Assembly (NCBI GenBank): GCA_001627335.1
Contig: LUPK01000013.1
Location: 17,105 to 81,104, forward strand
DNA length: 64,000 nt
Origin: Nocardioides sp. REDSEA-S33_B3
GTDB taxonomy: Bacteria > Actinomycetota > Actinomycetes > Propionibacteriales > Nocardioidaceae
Reading direction: 5' to 3'
A program made the position numbers and the translations under genes. Position 1 is the stretch's first letter; each line of letters opens with the position of its first letter. The notes beneath the pieces are model-generated. The model was not told where the DNA came from. It did no database searches and worked only from the letters and a program-made list of their open reading frames with translations. Below are positions 17,448 to 25,423 of this stretch, piece after piece.

Positions 17448-18227
17448 ATGGACATCGCCCAGAAGAGCGCCCTAGTCGTTGGCGGTTCACAAGGTCTCGG
17501 CGAAGCAACGGTACGTGCCCTTGTTGCCGCTGGCGCCTTTGTGGTTATCGCCGACGTGAACGAGGAGGAGGGCACTCGCCTTGCGGCCGAACTGGGTGAC
17601 CGGGCGCTCTTCGTCAAGGCGGACGTCGCGGATGCCGGTCAGGTCGCGTCTGCGGTGTCCGTCGCTGCCGAGGCGGCAGGGGGATTGCGTATCTCCGTTT
17701 GCTGCGCAGGAATCACCGCGCAGCAACCCATCGCCGACGAGAGTGGGCCGCACTCTCTCCAGACGTTCGTCGATGTCATGAACGTCAACCTGCTCGGCAC
17801 GTTCAACGTGCTACGCGAGGCGTCCGCGGCCATGGTCGCCAACGAGCCGAGCGTGAGTGGCGAGCGGGGGGTCTGCATCAATGTTGCCTCCATCACTGCC
17901 CTCGATGGGCCGCGGGGATCCATTGCCTACACGGCATCCAAGGCGGCCGTCGTGGGGATGACACTGCCGGCGGCACGAGATCTCGCCAGTACTGGCATCC
18001 GGGTCTGCGCCATCGCGCCAGGCACATTCGACACCCCAATGACCCGTCATGTCCCGGATGCTCTGCGCGAGCATCTCAGTGCCGCACAGATGTGGCCACA
18101 ACGCTTCGGGCGCCCGGACGAGTTCGCAGCGCTCGTGTGCCATATCGCGACTAACGAGATGCTAAACGGCGAGACCATCCGTCTTGACGGCGCCGTGCGG
18201 GTCCCACCTATTCGGAAGAGCACCTAG
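17448..18227 (+). CDS. Short-chain dehydrogenase/reductase (SDR)
   Basis: 259-residue classical SDR. The cofactor motif is GGSQGLGEA near residue 12, Asp in VIADVNEEEG suggests NAD preference, CCAG replaces NNAG, the catalytic Ser lies in NVASITAL, and YTASKAA gives the Tyr and Lys. ATG 17448, 12 bp after the RidA stop, is chosen because the glycine motif then falls at the usual depth. It probably oxidises or reduces an alcohol or aldehyde intermediate of the same pathway; the substrate is unknown. Confidence 0.9.
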   Translation: MDIAQKSALVVGGSQGLGEATVRALVAAGAFVVIADVNEEEGTRLAAELGDRALFVKADVADAGQVASAVSVAAEAAGGLRISVCCAGITAQQPIADESGPHSLQTFVDVMNVNLLGTFNVLREASAAMVANEPSVSGERGVCINVASITALDGPRGSIAYTASKAAVVGMTLPAARDLASTGIRVCAIAPGTFDTPMTRHVPDALREHLSAAQMWPQRFGRPDEFAALVCHIATNEMLNGETIRLDGAVRVPPIRKST

Positions 18228-18285
18228 CGTGCGTCCACCCTCGTCGCCGCACCGGTGGCGGAGTCATTCGTCAGTGGCTCCTAGC

Positions 18286-18313
18286 GCGTAGACGCATTGT
18301 GCGATCTCTACGC
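18286..18313. terminator. Inverted repeat between the SDR and YceI genes
   Basis: 7-bp arms GCGTAGA and TCTACGC enclose a second small palindrome, CGCATTGTGCG. It lies in the 157-bp gap between two same-strand genes and could be a terminator or an operator; no U-tract is present. Confidence 0.4.
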
Positions 18314-18384
18314 CGGGCAGGCAACTGATGCGGCGACCAATCTCGTAGTCCGTGGCAGCACACTTCGTTAGTAAGGATTCGATC

Positions 18385-18948
18385 GTGACTTCAACCACCA
18401 CAGAGCCTTGGCCGGCGGTCGATGGGGTCTGGGAGCTGGACACAGTCCACTCTCGGGTCGCGTTCGCGGTCGACTTCGTCGCAGGCCCGTTCTGGGCCGA
18501 GTTCAGTGAGTTCGACGCGACCTTGGACGCACGAACGGGAGACATCAGTCTGGAGGGCAGCGCGCTCGCCGAGTCTGTCAACGTCACGTTGCCGCCGTTT
18601 CGCGCGCATCTTTTGGGCCCGGAGTTTTTCGACGCAGTCGATCATCCCCGCATCCTGTTCCGGTCGGAGCGTTGTGAGACGCAGGGCTCACAGCTGGATA
18701 TGACGGCAAGCCTCTGTGTCCGGGGAGTGTGGCAGCAGTGTGTCGGTAGCGGGACCCTGTACGGCCCGGTCCGAAACCAGTTCGGTGCGGTTGTCGTGGG
18801 GGTCTCTCTCAGGGCTGACGTAGACCGACACCGGTTCGGTCTGGACTGGCAGGTCGCCCTGCCAGGGGGCAAAGGCGGGCTGGCCGACATGGTGCGACTG
18901 GAATCAGACCTTCAGTTTGTCTTCCGAGAGGACGAGGCAGTCTCATGA
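18385..18948 (+). CDS. YceI family protein (lipocalin-like fold)
   Basis: 187 residues. The family opening is seen in VWELDTVHSRVAFAVDF, followed by FSEFDATLD, PPFRAHLLGPEFFDAVDHP and RILFRSERCE. YceI proteins bind isoprenoid or amphipathic ligands in a beta-barrel. No signal peptide is evident, so it is likely cytoplasmic, in contrast to E. coli YceI. GTG 18385 has AAGGA eight bases upstream. The stop overlaps the isochorismatase gene (ATGA), which ties it to the catabolic operon; its role there is not obvious. Confidence 0.85.
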   Translation: MTSTTTEPWPAVDGVWELDTVHSRVAFAVDFVAGPFWAEFSEFDATLDARTGDISLEGSALAESVNVTLPPFRAHLLGPEFFDAVDHPRILFRSERCETQGSQLDMTASLCVRGVWQQCVGSGTLYGPVRNQFGAVVVGVSLRADVDRHRFGLDWQVALPGGKGGLADMVRLESDLQFVFREDEAVS

Positions 18949-19685
18949 CCGAAGTGCGTGGCGAGGCCGAACGACTCCACCTTGACGCGAAGCCGGCCGC
19001 GCTGGAAATGCAAGTCCAGCGCACAGCTGTCGTCGTCGTCGACATGCAGAACGACTTCTGCACACCCGGAGGGAGCGTGGAAACGGCGGGGTTTGATCTT
19101 TCGCTGGTGCGGTCCATCATCCCTGCTATCGCGGACGTGCTCAGTTGTGCACGATCCATCGGGCTACAGGTGATCTATCTGCAGCATGGTTACAGGCCGG
19201 ATCTGTCCGACCTCGGCCCGCCGGAGTCGCGCAACGCAATCGCCCACTTGGCGGCGGGAGTAGGAACACCATTCGCCGCACCAGACGGCTCGATGGGTCG
19301 AATAGGCGTTCACGACACCTGGAACACTCAGATCATCGACGAACTCGCCCCGCAGCCCGGGGACGTCGTCATTCGCAAGAACCGCTTCAGTGGGTTTCAC
19401 GACACGCCCTTGGAGTCGACCCTGTCGTCATCCGGTATCGAAACCTTGGTCGTCACGGGCTGCACCACGAGCATCTGCGTTGAAGCGCTCGTCAGGGATG
19501 CGATGTACCGCGACTATCGGCCCATTGTCCTTTCGGACTGCACTGCCGAGCCGCAGGGTCAGGCTAACCACGACGCCTCGCTGGCCATCATCGAGTCGAC
19601 CCTCGGTTGGGTATCTGAATCGCGCCACCTGCACGCGGCCGCAGAAGCGCTTCGGCCAGGGCCTGAGACGGGAAGCCCGACATGA
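18945..19685 (+). CDS. Isochorismatase-type cysteine hydrolase (RutB-like amidohydrolase)
   Basis: 246 residues with the catalytic triad Asp33 (VVDMQNDF), Lys145 (VIRKNRFSGF) and Cys178 (GCTTSICVEA). The region after the Cys (RDAMYRDYRPIVLSDCTAEP) resembles ureidoacrylate amidohydrolase RutB and related amidases. It should hydrolyse an amide or carbamoyl group, releasing ammonia, which supports a nitrogen-containing substrate for the island pathway. It overlaps yceI by 4 bp, and its stop overlaps the hydratase gene by 4 bp, so the block is one operon. Confidence 0.88.
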   Translation: MTEVRGEAERLHLDAKPAALEMQVQRTAVVVVDMQNDFCTPGGSVETAGFDLSLVRSIIPAIADVLSCARSIGLQVIYLQHGYRPDLSDLGPPESRNAIAHLAAGVGTPFAAPDGSMGRIGVHDTWNTQIIDELAPQPGDVVIRKNRFSGFHDTPLESTLSSSGIETLVVTGCTTSICVEALVRDAMYRDYRPIVLSDCTAEPQGQANHDASLAIIESTLGWVSESRHLHAAAEALRPGPETGSPT

Positions 19686-20491
19686 ACGACTGGACGGTGC
19701 AGCGAGCTGCGATCGAGCTGCGCGAGCGTCAGACGCTCGCCCGTGCAGGAGGAAGGCTCGTGGACGTCTGGGAAGAACTCGATCTAGACGTCGCCTACGA
19801 AACCCAGACGGCCCTACTGCGCCACATGGAGCAGGACGGGGACGCGGTTGTTGGCGTCAAGCTTGGGCTCACATCGCCGGCGAAGCAGAAGCGGATGGGG
19901 ATCTCGACTCCCCTCACTGCTTGGCTCACCGACGCGATGACCCTCCAGGACGGCGAAGCGCTGTCCCTAGACGGCCTGATCCATCCACGCGTCGAGCCAG
20001 AGATCGTCTTCGTGATGGGAGAAAGGCTAGAAGGTCCGGGGGTGACCGCAGGCCAGGCGTTAGCGGCTGTGCGTACCGTCCACGCAGGCCTCGAGGTTAT
20101 CGACAGCAGATTCGCGGACTTCCATTTCACTCTGCCGGACGTGGTTGCGGACAACGCCTCCGCTGCGCGCTTCATGGTCAGCGATCGAGGCGTAGATCCG
20201 CGGTCTGTCGATCTTGCGGCGGAAGCCTGTCGGATCTCCCTCAATGGAGTGGTCGCGGAAACAGGAACAGGTGCTGACGTCCAGGGACACCCCGCCGAGG
20301 CATTGGCGCTCGCAGTCAACTCCCTGGGCAAGCGCGGGCTCGCGCTCGAGGCCGGGTGGATCATCCTCACAGGCGGAATCACTGACGCGGTGCCTTTCGG
20401 CCCCGGCGATCTAGTACACGTCGAGTTCGCAAACTTGGGCGCGCTGACCATGAGGAGCACAGGGAGCACAGGGTCGGGACGGCTCGACTGA
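19682..20491 (+). CDS. 2-keto-4-pentenoate hydratase / 4-oxalocrotonate decarboxylase family enzyme
   Basis: 269 residues of the FAH-related MhpD/XylI/XylJ family: VGVKLGLTSPAKQKRMGI, then HPRVEPEIVFVMGERL with the metal-binding Glu pair, VHAGLEVIDSRFADFHF, and GHPAEALALAVNSLGKRG. These enzymes act late in meta-cleavage pathways, on the 2-oxopent-4-enoate or 4-oxalocrotonate formed after ring opening. The decarboxylase and hydratase members cannot be separated by eye. It overlaps the upstream hydrolase by 4 bp and the SnoaL gene by 1 bp. Confidence 0.9.
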   Translation: MNDWTVQRAAIELRERQTLARAGGRLVDVWEELDLDVAYETQTALLRHMEQDGDAVVGVKLGLTSPAKQKRMGISTPLTAWLTDAMTLQDGEALSLDGLIHPRVEPEIVFVMGERLEGPGVTAGQALAAVRTVHAGLEVIDSRFADFHFTLPDVVADNASAARFMVSDRGVDPRSVDLAAEACRISLNGVVAETGTGADVQGHPAEALALAVNSLGKRGLALEAGWIILTGGITDAVPFGPGDLVHVEFANLGALTMRSTGSTGSGRLD

Positions 20492-20949
20492 TGGATTCGA
20501 AGAGCCAGCGTGCGCCTGACCGAGAGGAATGTGCGCCGAACGCTCGAGGAGATTCGGCGCGCGACGAGCTCTCGAGAACGCCGACAGAGACCGTCCACTC
20601 GATGGTCCGGCTCTTCAACGAAGGTGACCTGGACGCAGCACAAGCTCTGCTCTCGCCGAGAGTGGTAAACCACGCCGCACCCATCGGTACTGACTCGGGA
20701 TGGCGAGGATGGCGGGCGTTCTGGGAGTCCGTGCGACGCGGGTACCCGGACTTCCACGCTTCCATCGAGCAGACTTGCGAAGCAGGTGACATCGTCGCCA
20801 CTCAGTACACGATGCGCGGCACGCACACTGACGAGTTCTTGGGCTCTGCAGCGACAGGACGGCGCTTCGAGGCACGCGCGATGGACATCATGAGGGTTCG
20901 TGATGGTCAGATCGTCGAACATTGGGGGGTCAGTGAGCCCTGGGGTTGA
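20491..20949 (+). CDS. SnoaL-like polyketide-cyclase-family protein
   Basis: 152 residues. After an about 35-residue charged N-terminal tail comes an NTF2-like fold: ETVHSMVRLFNEGDLDAAQA, SPRVVNHAAP, GWRGWRAFWESVRRGYPDFH, DIVATQYTMRGTH, and a C-terminal MRVRDGQIVEHW. The family includes ester cyclases and small-molecule isomerases and hydratases. TGATG overlap with the hydratase gene indicates coupled translation. No catalytic assignment is possible. Confidence 0.82.
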   Translation: MDSKSQRAPDREECAPNARGDSARDELSRTPTETVHSMVRLFNEGDLDAAQALLSPRVVNHAAPIGTDSGWRGWRAFWESVRRGYPDFHASIEQTCEAGDIVATQYTMRGTHTDEFLGSAATGRRFEARAMDIMRVRDGQIVEHWGVSEPWG

Positions 20950-21069
20950 TGACATCGAGCCGGCACAGGATCGGGCTCCGCGCACTGGCGTCCCACTCCG
21001 GGGTGCCTTCGGCGGGCCATTCCTACCTGGAGAAGCGCCTTCGATCATCCGCAGTGGGTGTGAAGGGGC

Positions 21070-21726
21070 GTGCTGACTCTCCTCCGCGTCGATGCGAGTC
21101 CACGGGACGCGCGCTCCCGTAGTCGCGCGCTGACCGCGCAGTTCGAGAATCAGTGGCGAACGCGTCATCCAGACGGGCGCGTGGTGATGCGTGACATAGC
21201 GCGAGATCCGCCACCGTTCGTCAGTGAGGCATGGATGGAGGGGGCCTTCGCGTCGGCTGATGTGCGGAGCCCTGCCGCTCTCGACGCGCTCGCGATCTCA
21301 GATGGCTATGTGAACGAGGTTCTGTGCGCAGACCACATTGTCATCGGTACGCCGATGTACAACTTCGGCTGCCCGGCTGTTCTCAAGGCTTGGGTTGATC
21401 AAGTCGTTCGAGTGAACCGTACGGTGAGGATCGTCGGGGGCGGCTTCGCCGGTCTGGCGACCGGTACATCGGTCTCGGTCCTCGTGGCCTGTAGCGGAGA
21501 TCCGCGGCCAACGACACGTGGTGCAGCGACGAACTTTCTGGAACCGTATCTGCGCTCGGTCCTTGCGTTTATTGGAATCGACGACGTCGACTTCGTGTAC
21601 GCGCACAGCCAGAACCCGATGACCGTCGACGATGCTCAGATGCACGCTGATCGTGCATTGAGTGAGGCGCGGGCAACCATCGAGCAACTCGTCGCACGGA
21701 CTGCCGAACGTTGTCACCGCAGGTAG
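21070..21726 (+). CDS. FMN-dependent NAD(P)H:quinone/azo reductase (AzoR-like)
   Basis: 218 residues with a flavodoxin-like fold: LTLLRVDASPRDARSRSRAL (phosphate loop), the AzoR-typical IVIGTPMYNFGCPAVLKAWVDQVV, and VACSGDPRP. Such enzymes reduce quinones, azo and sometimes nitro compounds with NAD(P)H through FMN. GTG 21070 gives the phosphate loop at the right distance from the N-terminus. It stands 120 bp after the SnoaL gene and could protect against catechol-derived quinones or act in activation of the substrate. Confidence 0.85.
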   Translation: MLTLLRVDASPRDARSRSRALTAQFENQWRTRHPDGRVVMRDIARDPPPFVSEAWMEGAFASADVRSPAALDALAISDGYVNEVLCADHIVIGTPMYNFGCPAVLKAWVDQVVRVNRTVRIVGGGFAGLATGTSVSVLVACSGDPRPTTRGAATNFLEPYLRSVLAFIGIDDVDFVYAHSQNPMTVDDAQMHADRALSEARATIEQLVARTAERCHRR

Positions 21727-21805
21727 CCGTGGAGCTATCCCAAGTCGACGGCATTCTGTGTGAGTGGTCGTGGCTATATGCGGTGATCCGCGAGAGGACG
21801 GATAG

Positions 21806-21817
21806 ACTGTCCACAGT
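21806..21817. promoter_or_regulatory. GntR-type operator candidate before the intact gntR
   Basis: ACTGTCCACAGT, a palindrome with 5-bp arms, contains CTGTCCACAG, the fifth copy of the CTGYMYACAG core. It lies 40 bp before GTG 21857, so it suits autoregulation by this regulator. Confidence 0.5.
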
Positions 21818-21856
21818 GTCGCGACAGGCTACGAGACGATCGGAAACAAGAATCCT

Positions 21857-22627
21857 GTGGAGATGATCGATGCGCGCGCCGACGATGAATCGGTAGACCA
21901 GGCGCAGTCTGAGCCCTCGTCGGCGACGGCTTCACCGGGGTTCGACCTTTACGATCAGTTGCGCAACGACATTCTTGATGGTCGCCTTGCGCCTGGCACG
22001 GTCATCTCCCAGGTCCAACTTGCCAAGCAGATGGGGGTGAGTCGCACCCCACTGCGAGAGGCCATCCGCAGACTGCAGCAGGAGGGCCTGGTCGAGGCGG
22101 ACTTCAACCGTCGCGCGCGCGTGGCTCAGGTGGATCCCAGCACGCTCGAGCAGATATTCACAGAACGGATCATGCACGAGACTCTTGCCTTGGGCGTGAG
22201 TCTGCAGCACATGCGGCCATCAGATCTGGATGAGATCGATCGGCTCTCGGACGAGATGCGTGAGTCGAAGACGGCCGGCAGGTTTGATGAATGGGATGAG
22301 GCTCACCGCGCCTTCCACCGGCAGCTAGCCCTGCGGGCGAGCGATCACTTGAGGAGTCGAATCTCGCTCCTCACGCAGCAAGGAGCCCGCTTTCGGCCGA
22401 TGGCGGAGAACACGTCGGACAGAAGCTGGACCGCGTGGGACATCGACCACGAAAAGATCGCTCAGGCATGTCGTGAGGGGCGACGTCGTGACGCGATCGC
22501 GACTCTCGCGCGGCACCTTGCTCGCTCCGCAACGTCCTTGCTCGGCTCGGTCGCGCCGGAGTATGACGCCATCCAAGTTAGGACGATCCTCGAGATCGTC
22601 GCCGGGGACGTCTCCCTCGATCGTTAA
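21857..22627 (+). CDS. GntR/FCD family transcriptional regulator (intact paralogue)
   Basis: 256 residues. The GntR winged helix covers residues about 35 to 100 (LRNDILDGRLAPGTVISQVQ, SRTPLREAIRRLQQEG). The FCD domain follows, with ERIMHETLALG and the metal/ligand-binding His pattern AHRAFHRQL ... DIDHEKIAQACREGRR ... ARHLARSA. The C-terminus LGSVAPEYDAIQVRTILEIV shows what the IS-split copy at 635-2745 has lost. GTG 21857 is used; ATG 21863 is an alternative. It is the likely controller of the CTGYMYACAG sites, now that its paralogue is broken. Confidence 0.9.
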   Translation: MEMIDARADDESVDQAQSEPSSATASPGFDLYDQLRNDILDGRLAPGTVISQVQLAKQMGVSRTPLREAIRRLQQEGLVEADFNRRARVAQVDPSTLEQIFTERIMHETLALGVSLQHMRPSDLDEIDRLSDEMRESKTAGRFDEWDEAHRAFHRQLALRASDHLRSRISLLTQQGARFRPMAENTSDRSWTAWDIDHEKIAQACREGRRRDAIATLARHLARSATSLLGSVAPEYDAIQVRTILEIVAGDVSLDR

Positions 22628-22703
22628 CCGCCGACGATTCGATCGCGCAGGTCGCTGCCCCACTGAACCGTGGCGCCGAGGTGACGTGAGGCGAGGCGAA
22701 GCC

Positions 22704-23490
22704 TGAAGCGCCCCAGGTTTGATGCCGCTGCTGTTCGAGTCCGGAAGGATGAACAGCATGCCGAAGAAGATCGATCCTGCTCTGAAGGAGCGGGCTGTGC
22801 GTCTGGTGCTGGAGCACCGGGGCGAGTACCCCACGACGACCGCCGCGGTTGCCGCGGTGAGCAAGCAGGTGGGGGTCGGCAAGGAAAGCCTGCGGCGTTG
22901 GGTCGCGCAGGCTGACATCGATGTCGGGGACCGCCCCGGTGTCTCGACGAGCGAGTCGGCCGCAAGCTCAAGGCCGAGAATCGTCCGCTGCGTGAGGACA
23001 ACGAGATCTTGAAGGCGGCCTCGATTTTCTTCGCCGGGGAGCTCGACCCCCGCAACCGCTGATCGTCGCGTTCATCGACGGTCAACGTGCTCGGGGGCAC
23101 GAGGTCGAGTCGATCTGCCGGGTCCTGCGTGAGCAGGGTCTGCAGATCGCCGCGCGCACCTACCGCTTGTGGCGCCGGGCCAACCAGCGGGTCGCCGAGC
23201 GGACCGTGTCCGATGCCGTGGTCGTCGACGCGGTCCGGGACATCGCCTGGACCCTCAACGCCAGGGGTGAGCGGGTGCTGGCCCCAGAAGGGCTCTACGG
23301 GCGCCGCAAGATGACCGCCTACGTGCGTCGCACCGCGGTCCCCCGGCGCCTCTGCCGGGGCGGTGGACCGGGCGATGCGCACCCTGGGCCTGGAGGGCGT
23401 GCGGCGGGTCAAGAAGGTTCGCACCACCATCCCCGACAAGGATGGGAAGGGGTCTGTCGAGAGGCTGGCGACCGGCTCAACGCACGAGCC
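22704..23490 (+). mobile_element. Degenerate IS3-family element remnant
   Basis: Begins near 22704 with TGAAGCGCCCCAGGTTTGAT, the type of end found on some actinobacterial IS3 elements. It carries a frameshifted orfA and an orfB that has two more frameshifts and stops before the DDE residues. The right end is lost around 23488, so it is not mobile on its own. It sits at the inner edge of the island's attachment scar. Confidence 0.75.
22758..23062 (+). pseudogene. IS3 transposase OrfA, frameshifted
   Basis: MPKKIDPALKERAVRLVLEH with a helix-turn-helix (VSKQVGVGKESLRRWV) reads in one frame to about 22945. Then RKLKAENRPLREDNEILKAA and SIFFAGELDPRNR follow in another frame to the TGA at 23060. 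A ribosome binding site GGAAGG precedes ATG 22758. It resembles OrfA of a different IS3 subgroup from the element at 1259-2628. Confidence 0.78.
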
Positions 23491-23519
23491 TCGTCTGACT
23501 ACGGATCAGATGGTCTAGC
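23059..23519 (+). pseudogene. IS3 transposase OrfB, frameshifted and truncated
   Basis: FIDGQRARGHEVESICRVLR, ARTYRLWRRANQRVAERT and PEGLYGRRKMTAYVRR are the N-terminal OrfB region. After a frame change come DRAMRTLGLEGVRRVKKVRT and TIPDKDGK. Homology ends near DRLN at about 23480. The whole rve domain with its DDE triad is missing. Confidence 0.75.
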
Positions 23520-23691
23520 GCTCTTGCTGCAGCGCCGTTTGTGGAACTCCGTGGCAGCGGGCTGCGTATGGGGCCGCGCGCCGTGGTCAGGTGCCCCCGA
23601 CGTACCCCCGCCGCGCAACACGTCCCGTTCCTGCCATTGCACGGCTGCCACTTTAGGCGTGCGGCAGACGCAGAAGGTTGGGGCAGGGCCA

Positions 23692-23735
<44 letters not shown>

Positions 23736-23743
23736 GAAGATCC

Positions 23744-23772
23744 AGGCCCGACCGACGACCTCGGTCGGGCCT
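23744..23772 (+). terminator. Native terminator of the tRNA-Ala gene
   Basis: A perfect 12-bp stem AGGCCCGACCGA with its complement TCGGTCGGGCCT closes a 5-nt loop, 8 bp after the tRNA 3' end. Its preservation shows that the core chromosome resumes here. Confidence 0.82.
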
Positions 23773-23949
23773 GAGTCGTTCCTGGCCCCTGCTCACCCCG
23801 ACCCGGCCCGTCTCGTGTGGCCCAGCCCGGGCCAGGGACCGCGCTGAGCCACACGAGGCGGGGCGGGAGGGCCGTGACCCGAGCGCACCCCCGTCGTTGA
23901 CTGTGACAGCCGTCACCTCGGCGGCGTCGCTCCCTCCGGAGGTCCCTGC

Positions 23950-25410
23950 GTGCGCGTGATCGTCCTGGTGCTGGGACTCGTCCTTGCAGCGCTCTTCTCC
24001 GCCTGCGGCTCCCAGCTGCACCCCGACGACGTCCGGGCGGTCGGCCAGACCGGCACCGGCACCGCGGTCTCCGGTGCGGGCGCCGACGTCGGGGGCGGCA
24101 CCACGACCTCGGTCGACGGCAGCAGCGGTGGCGGTGGGGACGTCTCCACGGCCGGCGGCTCGGACGGCGGCACGACCTCCTCCACCGGTGGCGGCACCAG
24201 CAGCTCGGGCGGCGGGCCGTCCGGCGGCGACGACGAGGCGGGCGACCCGACCGGCGGCACGAGGGCCGGGTCCTGCGACGGGTTCGAGAACTCCACGGGC
24301 ATCACCGACAAGGAGATCGTCGTCGCGAACTCCTCCGACCTCTCCGGCCCGGTGCCGGGTCTCTTCGAGTCCGCCCGGCTGGCGACCGCTGCCTACCTGG
24401 CCTACTTCAACTCCCGCTCCGACGTGTGCGGTCGCAAGCTGACGCTGCTGGAGCTGGACAGCAAGACCGACTCCGCGGGCGACCAGGCGGCCTACACCCG
24501 CGCCTGCGCGGAGTCCTTCGCCGCGGTCGGCTCGGTCTCGATCTACGACGCCGGTGGCGCGCGCACGACCCAGGAGTGCGGCCTGCCGGACCTGCGGGCC
24601 AACATCCTGACCGAGGGGCGCGCGGACTGCACGACCTGCTTCTCCGCGCAGGCGCTGGAGCCCGGCGTCATCACCGACGCGGCGTACCAGTTCTACACCA
24701 AGCAGAACAAGGCGGCCACGCAGTCCGCCGCCTTCCTCTACCTCGAGCTCGGCGGGTCGCCCGACCTCGCCAAGAGCTTCTCCGAGACCGCCGAGTCGGT
24801 GGGCTTCCAGGTCAAGATCCTCAAGGGCATCGGCACCGCGGAGTTCAACTACGCGCCGTTCGTGCAGGAGATGAAGGACAAGGACATCCGCTTCGTCTCC
24901 TTCACCGGCGCCACCATCCAGGCCGTGCGCCTGGCCGACGCGATGGCCCAGCAGAACTTCGAGCCCGACCAGTTCGTGGTGACCCAGACGCAGTACGGCC
25001 CGGAGTTCCACGAGCAGGGCGGCGCGAACGTCGACGGCGCGATGGCGCCGGTCCCGCACCCGGCCTTCAACTCCGGCAACCCCGAGATCACCCAGTACGT
25101 CCAGTGGCTGCAGCGGGTCAAGCCCGGTGCGTCGCCCAGCACCTTCGGCCTCTTCGCCTGGTCCGCCGCCCGGCTCTTCGCCGAGCGGGCCGTGGCCCTC
25201 GGCGGGAAGCTGAGCCGCGAGACGCTGCTGGCGGAGATCCGCAAGGTGGGCTCGTGGACGGCCGGCGGGATGCACGCGGAGATGAACGTCGGCGGCAAGA
25301 AGTCCTTCCCGTGCCAGACCGTCGTCCAGCTGCAGCAGGGGGAGTGGCAGCAGATCTCCGGCAAGGGCTACACCTGCGGCAACCTCGTGCGTACGTCGGT
25401 GGCCCGCTGA
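23950..25410 (+). CDS. ABC transporter substrate-binding lipoprotein with long Gly/Ser linker
   Basis: 486 residues. Signal segment and lipobox LFSAC place the lipid Cys at 19. Residues about 30 to 98 are an almost pure Gly/Ser/Thr/Asp linker. The rest is a type I binding protein of the branched-chain family (GITDKEIVVANSSDLSGPVP; FNYAPFVQEMKDKDIRFVSF). GTG 23950 follows CCGGAGG. It stands alone, with no permease or ATPase gene nearby, and its GC content is clearly higher than that of the island's binding protein. The ligand is unknown; the long linker probably spans the cell wall. Confidence 0.88.
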   Translation: MRVIVLVLGLVLAALFSACGSQLHPDDVRAVGQTGTGTAVSGAGADVGGGTTTSVDGSSGGGGDVSTAGGSDGGTTSSTGGGTSSSGGGPSGGDDEAGDPTGGTRAGSCDGFENSTGITDKEIVVANSSDLSGPVPGLFESARLATAAYLAYFNSRSDVCGRKLTLLELDSKTDSAGDQAAYTRACAESFAAVGSVSIYDAGGARTTQECGLPDLRANILTEGRADCTTCFSAQALEPGVITDAAYQFYTKQNKAATQSAAFLYLELGGSPDLAKSFSETAESVGFQVKILKGIGTAEFNYAPFVQEMKDKDIRFVSFTGATIQAVRLADAMAQQNFEPDQFVVTQTQYGPEFHEQGGANVDGAMAPVPHPAFNSGNPEITQYVQWLQRVKPGASPSTFGLFAWSAARLFAERAVALGGKLSRETLLAEIRKVGSWTAGGMHAEMNVGGKKSFPCQTVVQLQQGEWQQISGKGYTCGNLVRTSVAR

Positions 25411-25423
25411 CCCCCGGGTCGGC

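Noticed and set aside
23494..23510. A second tRNA fragment: TCTGA-CTACGGA-TCAGA resembles the anticodon arm of tRNA-Arg(ACG)
   Set aside because: No T arm or acceptor follows and the upstream part is IS orfB sequence; it may be chance or an older att remnant, so it was not annotated.
1..23690. Integrase or conjugation genes of the island
   Set aside because: None found; only IS3 transposases are present, so mobility genes must lie left of the window or be lost.
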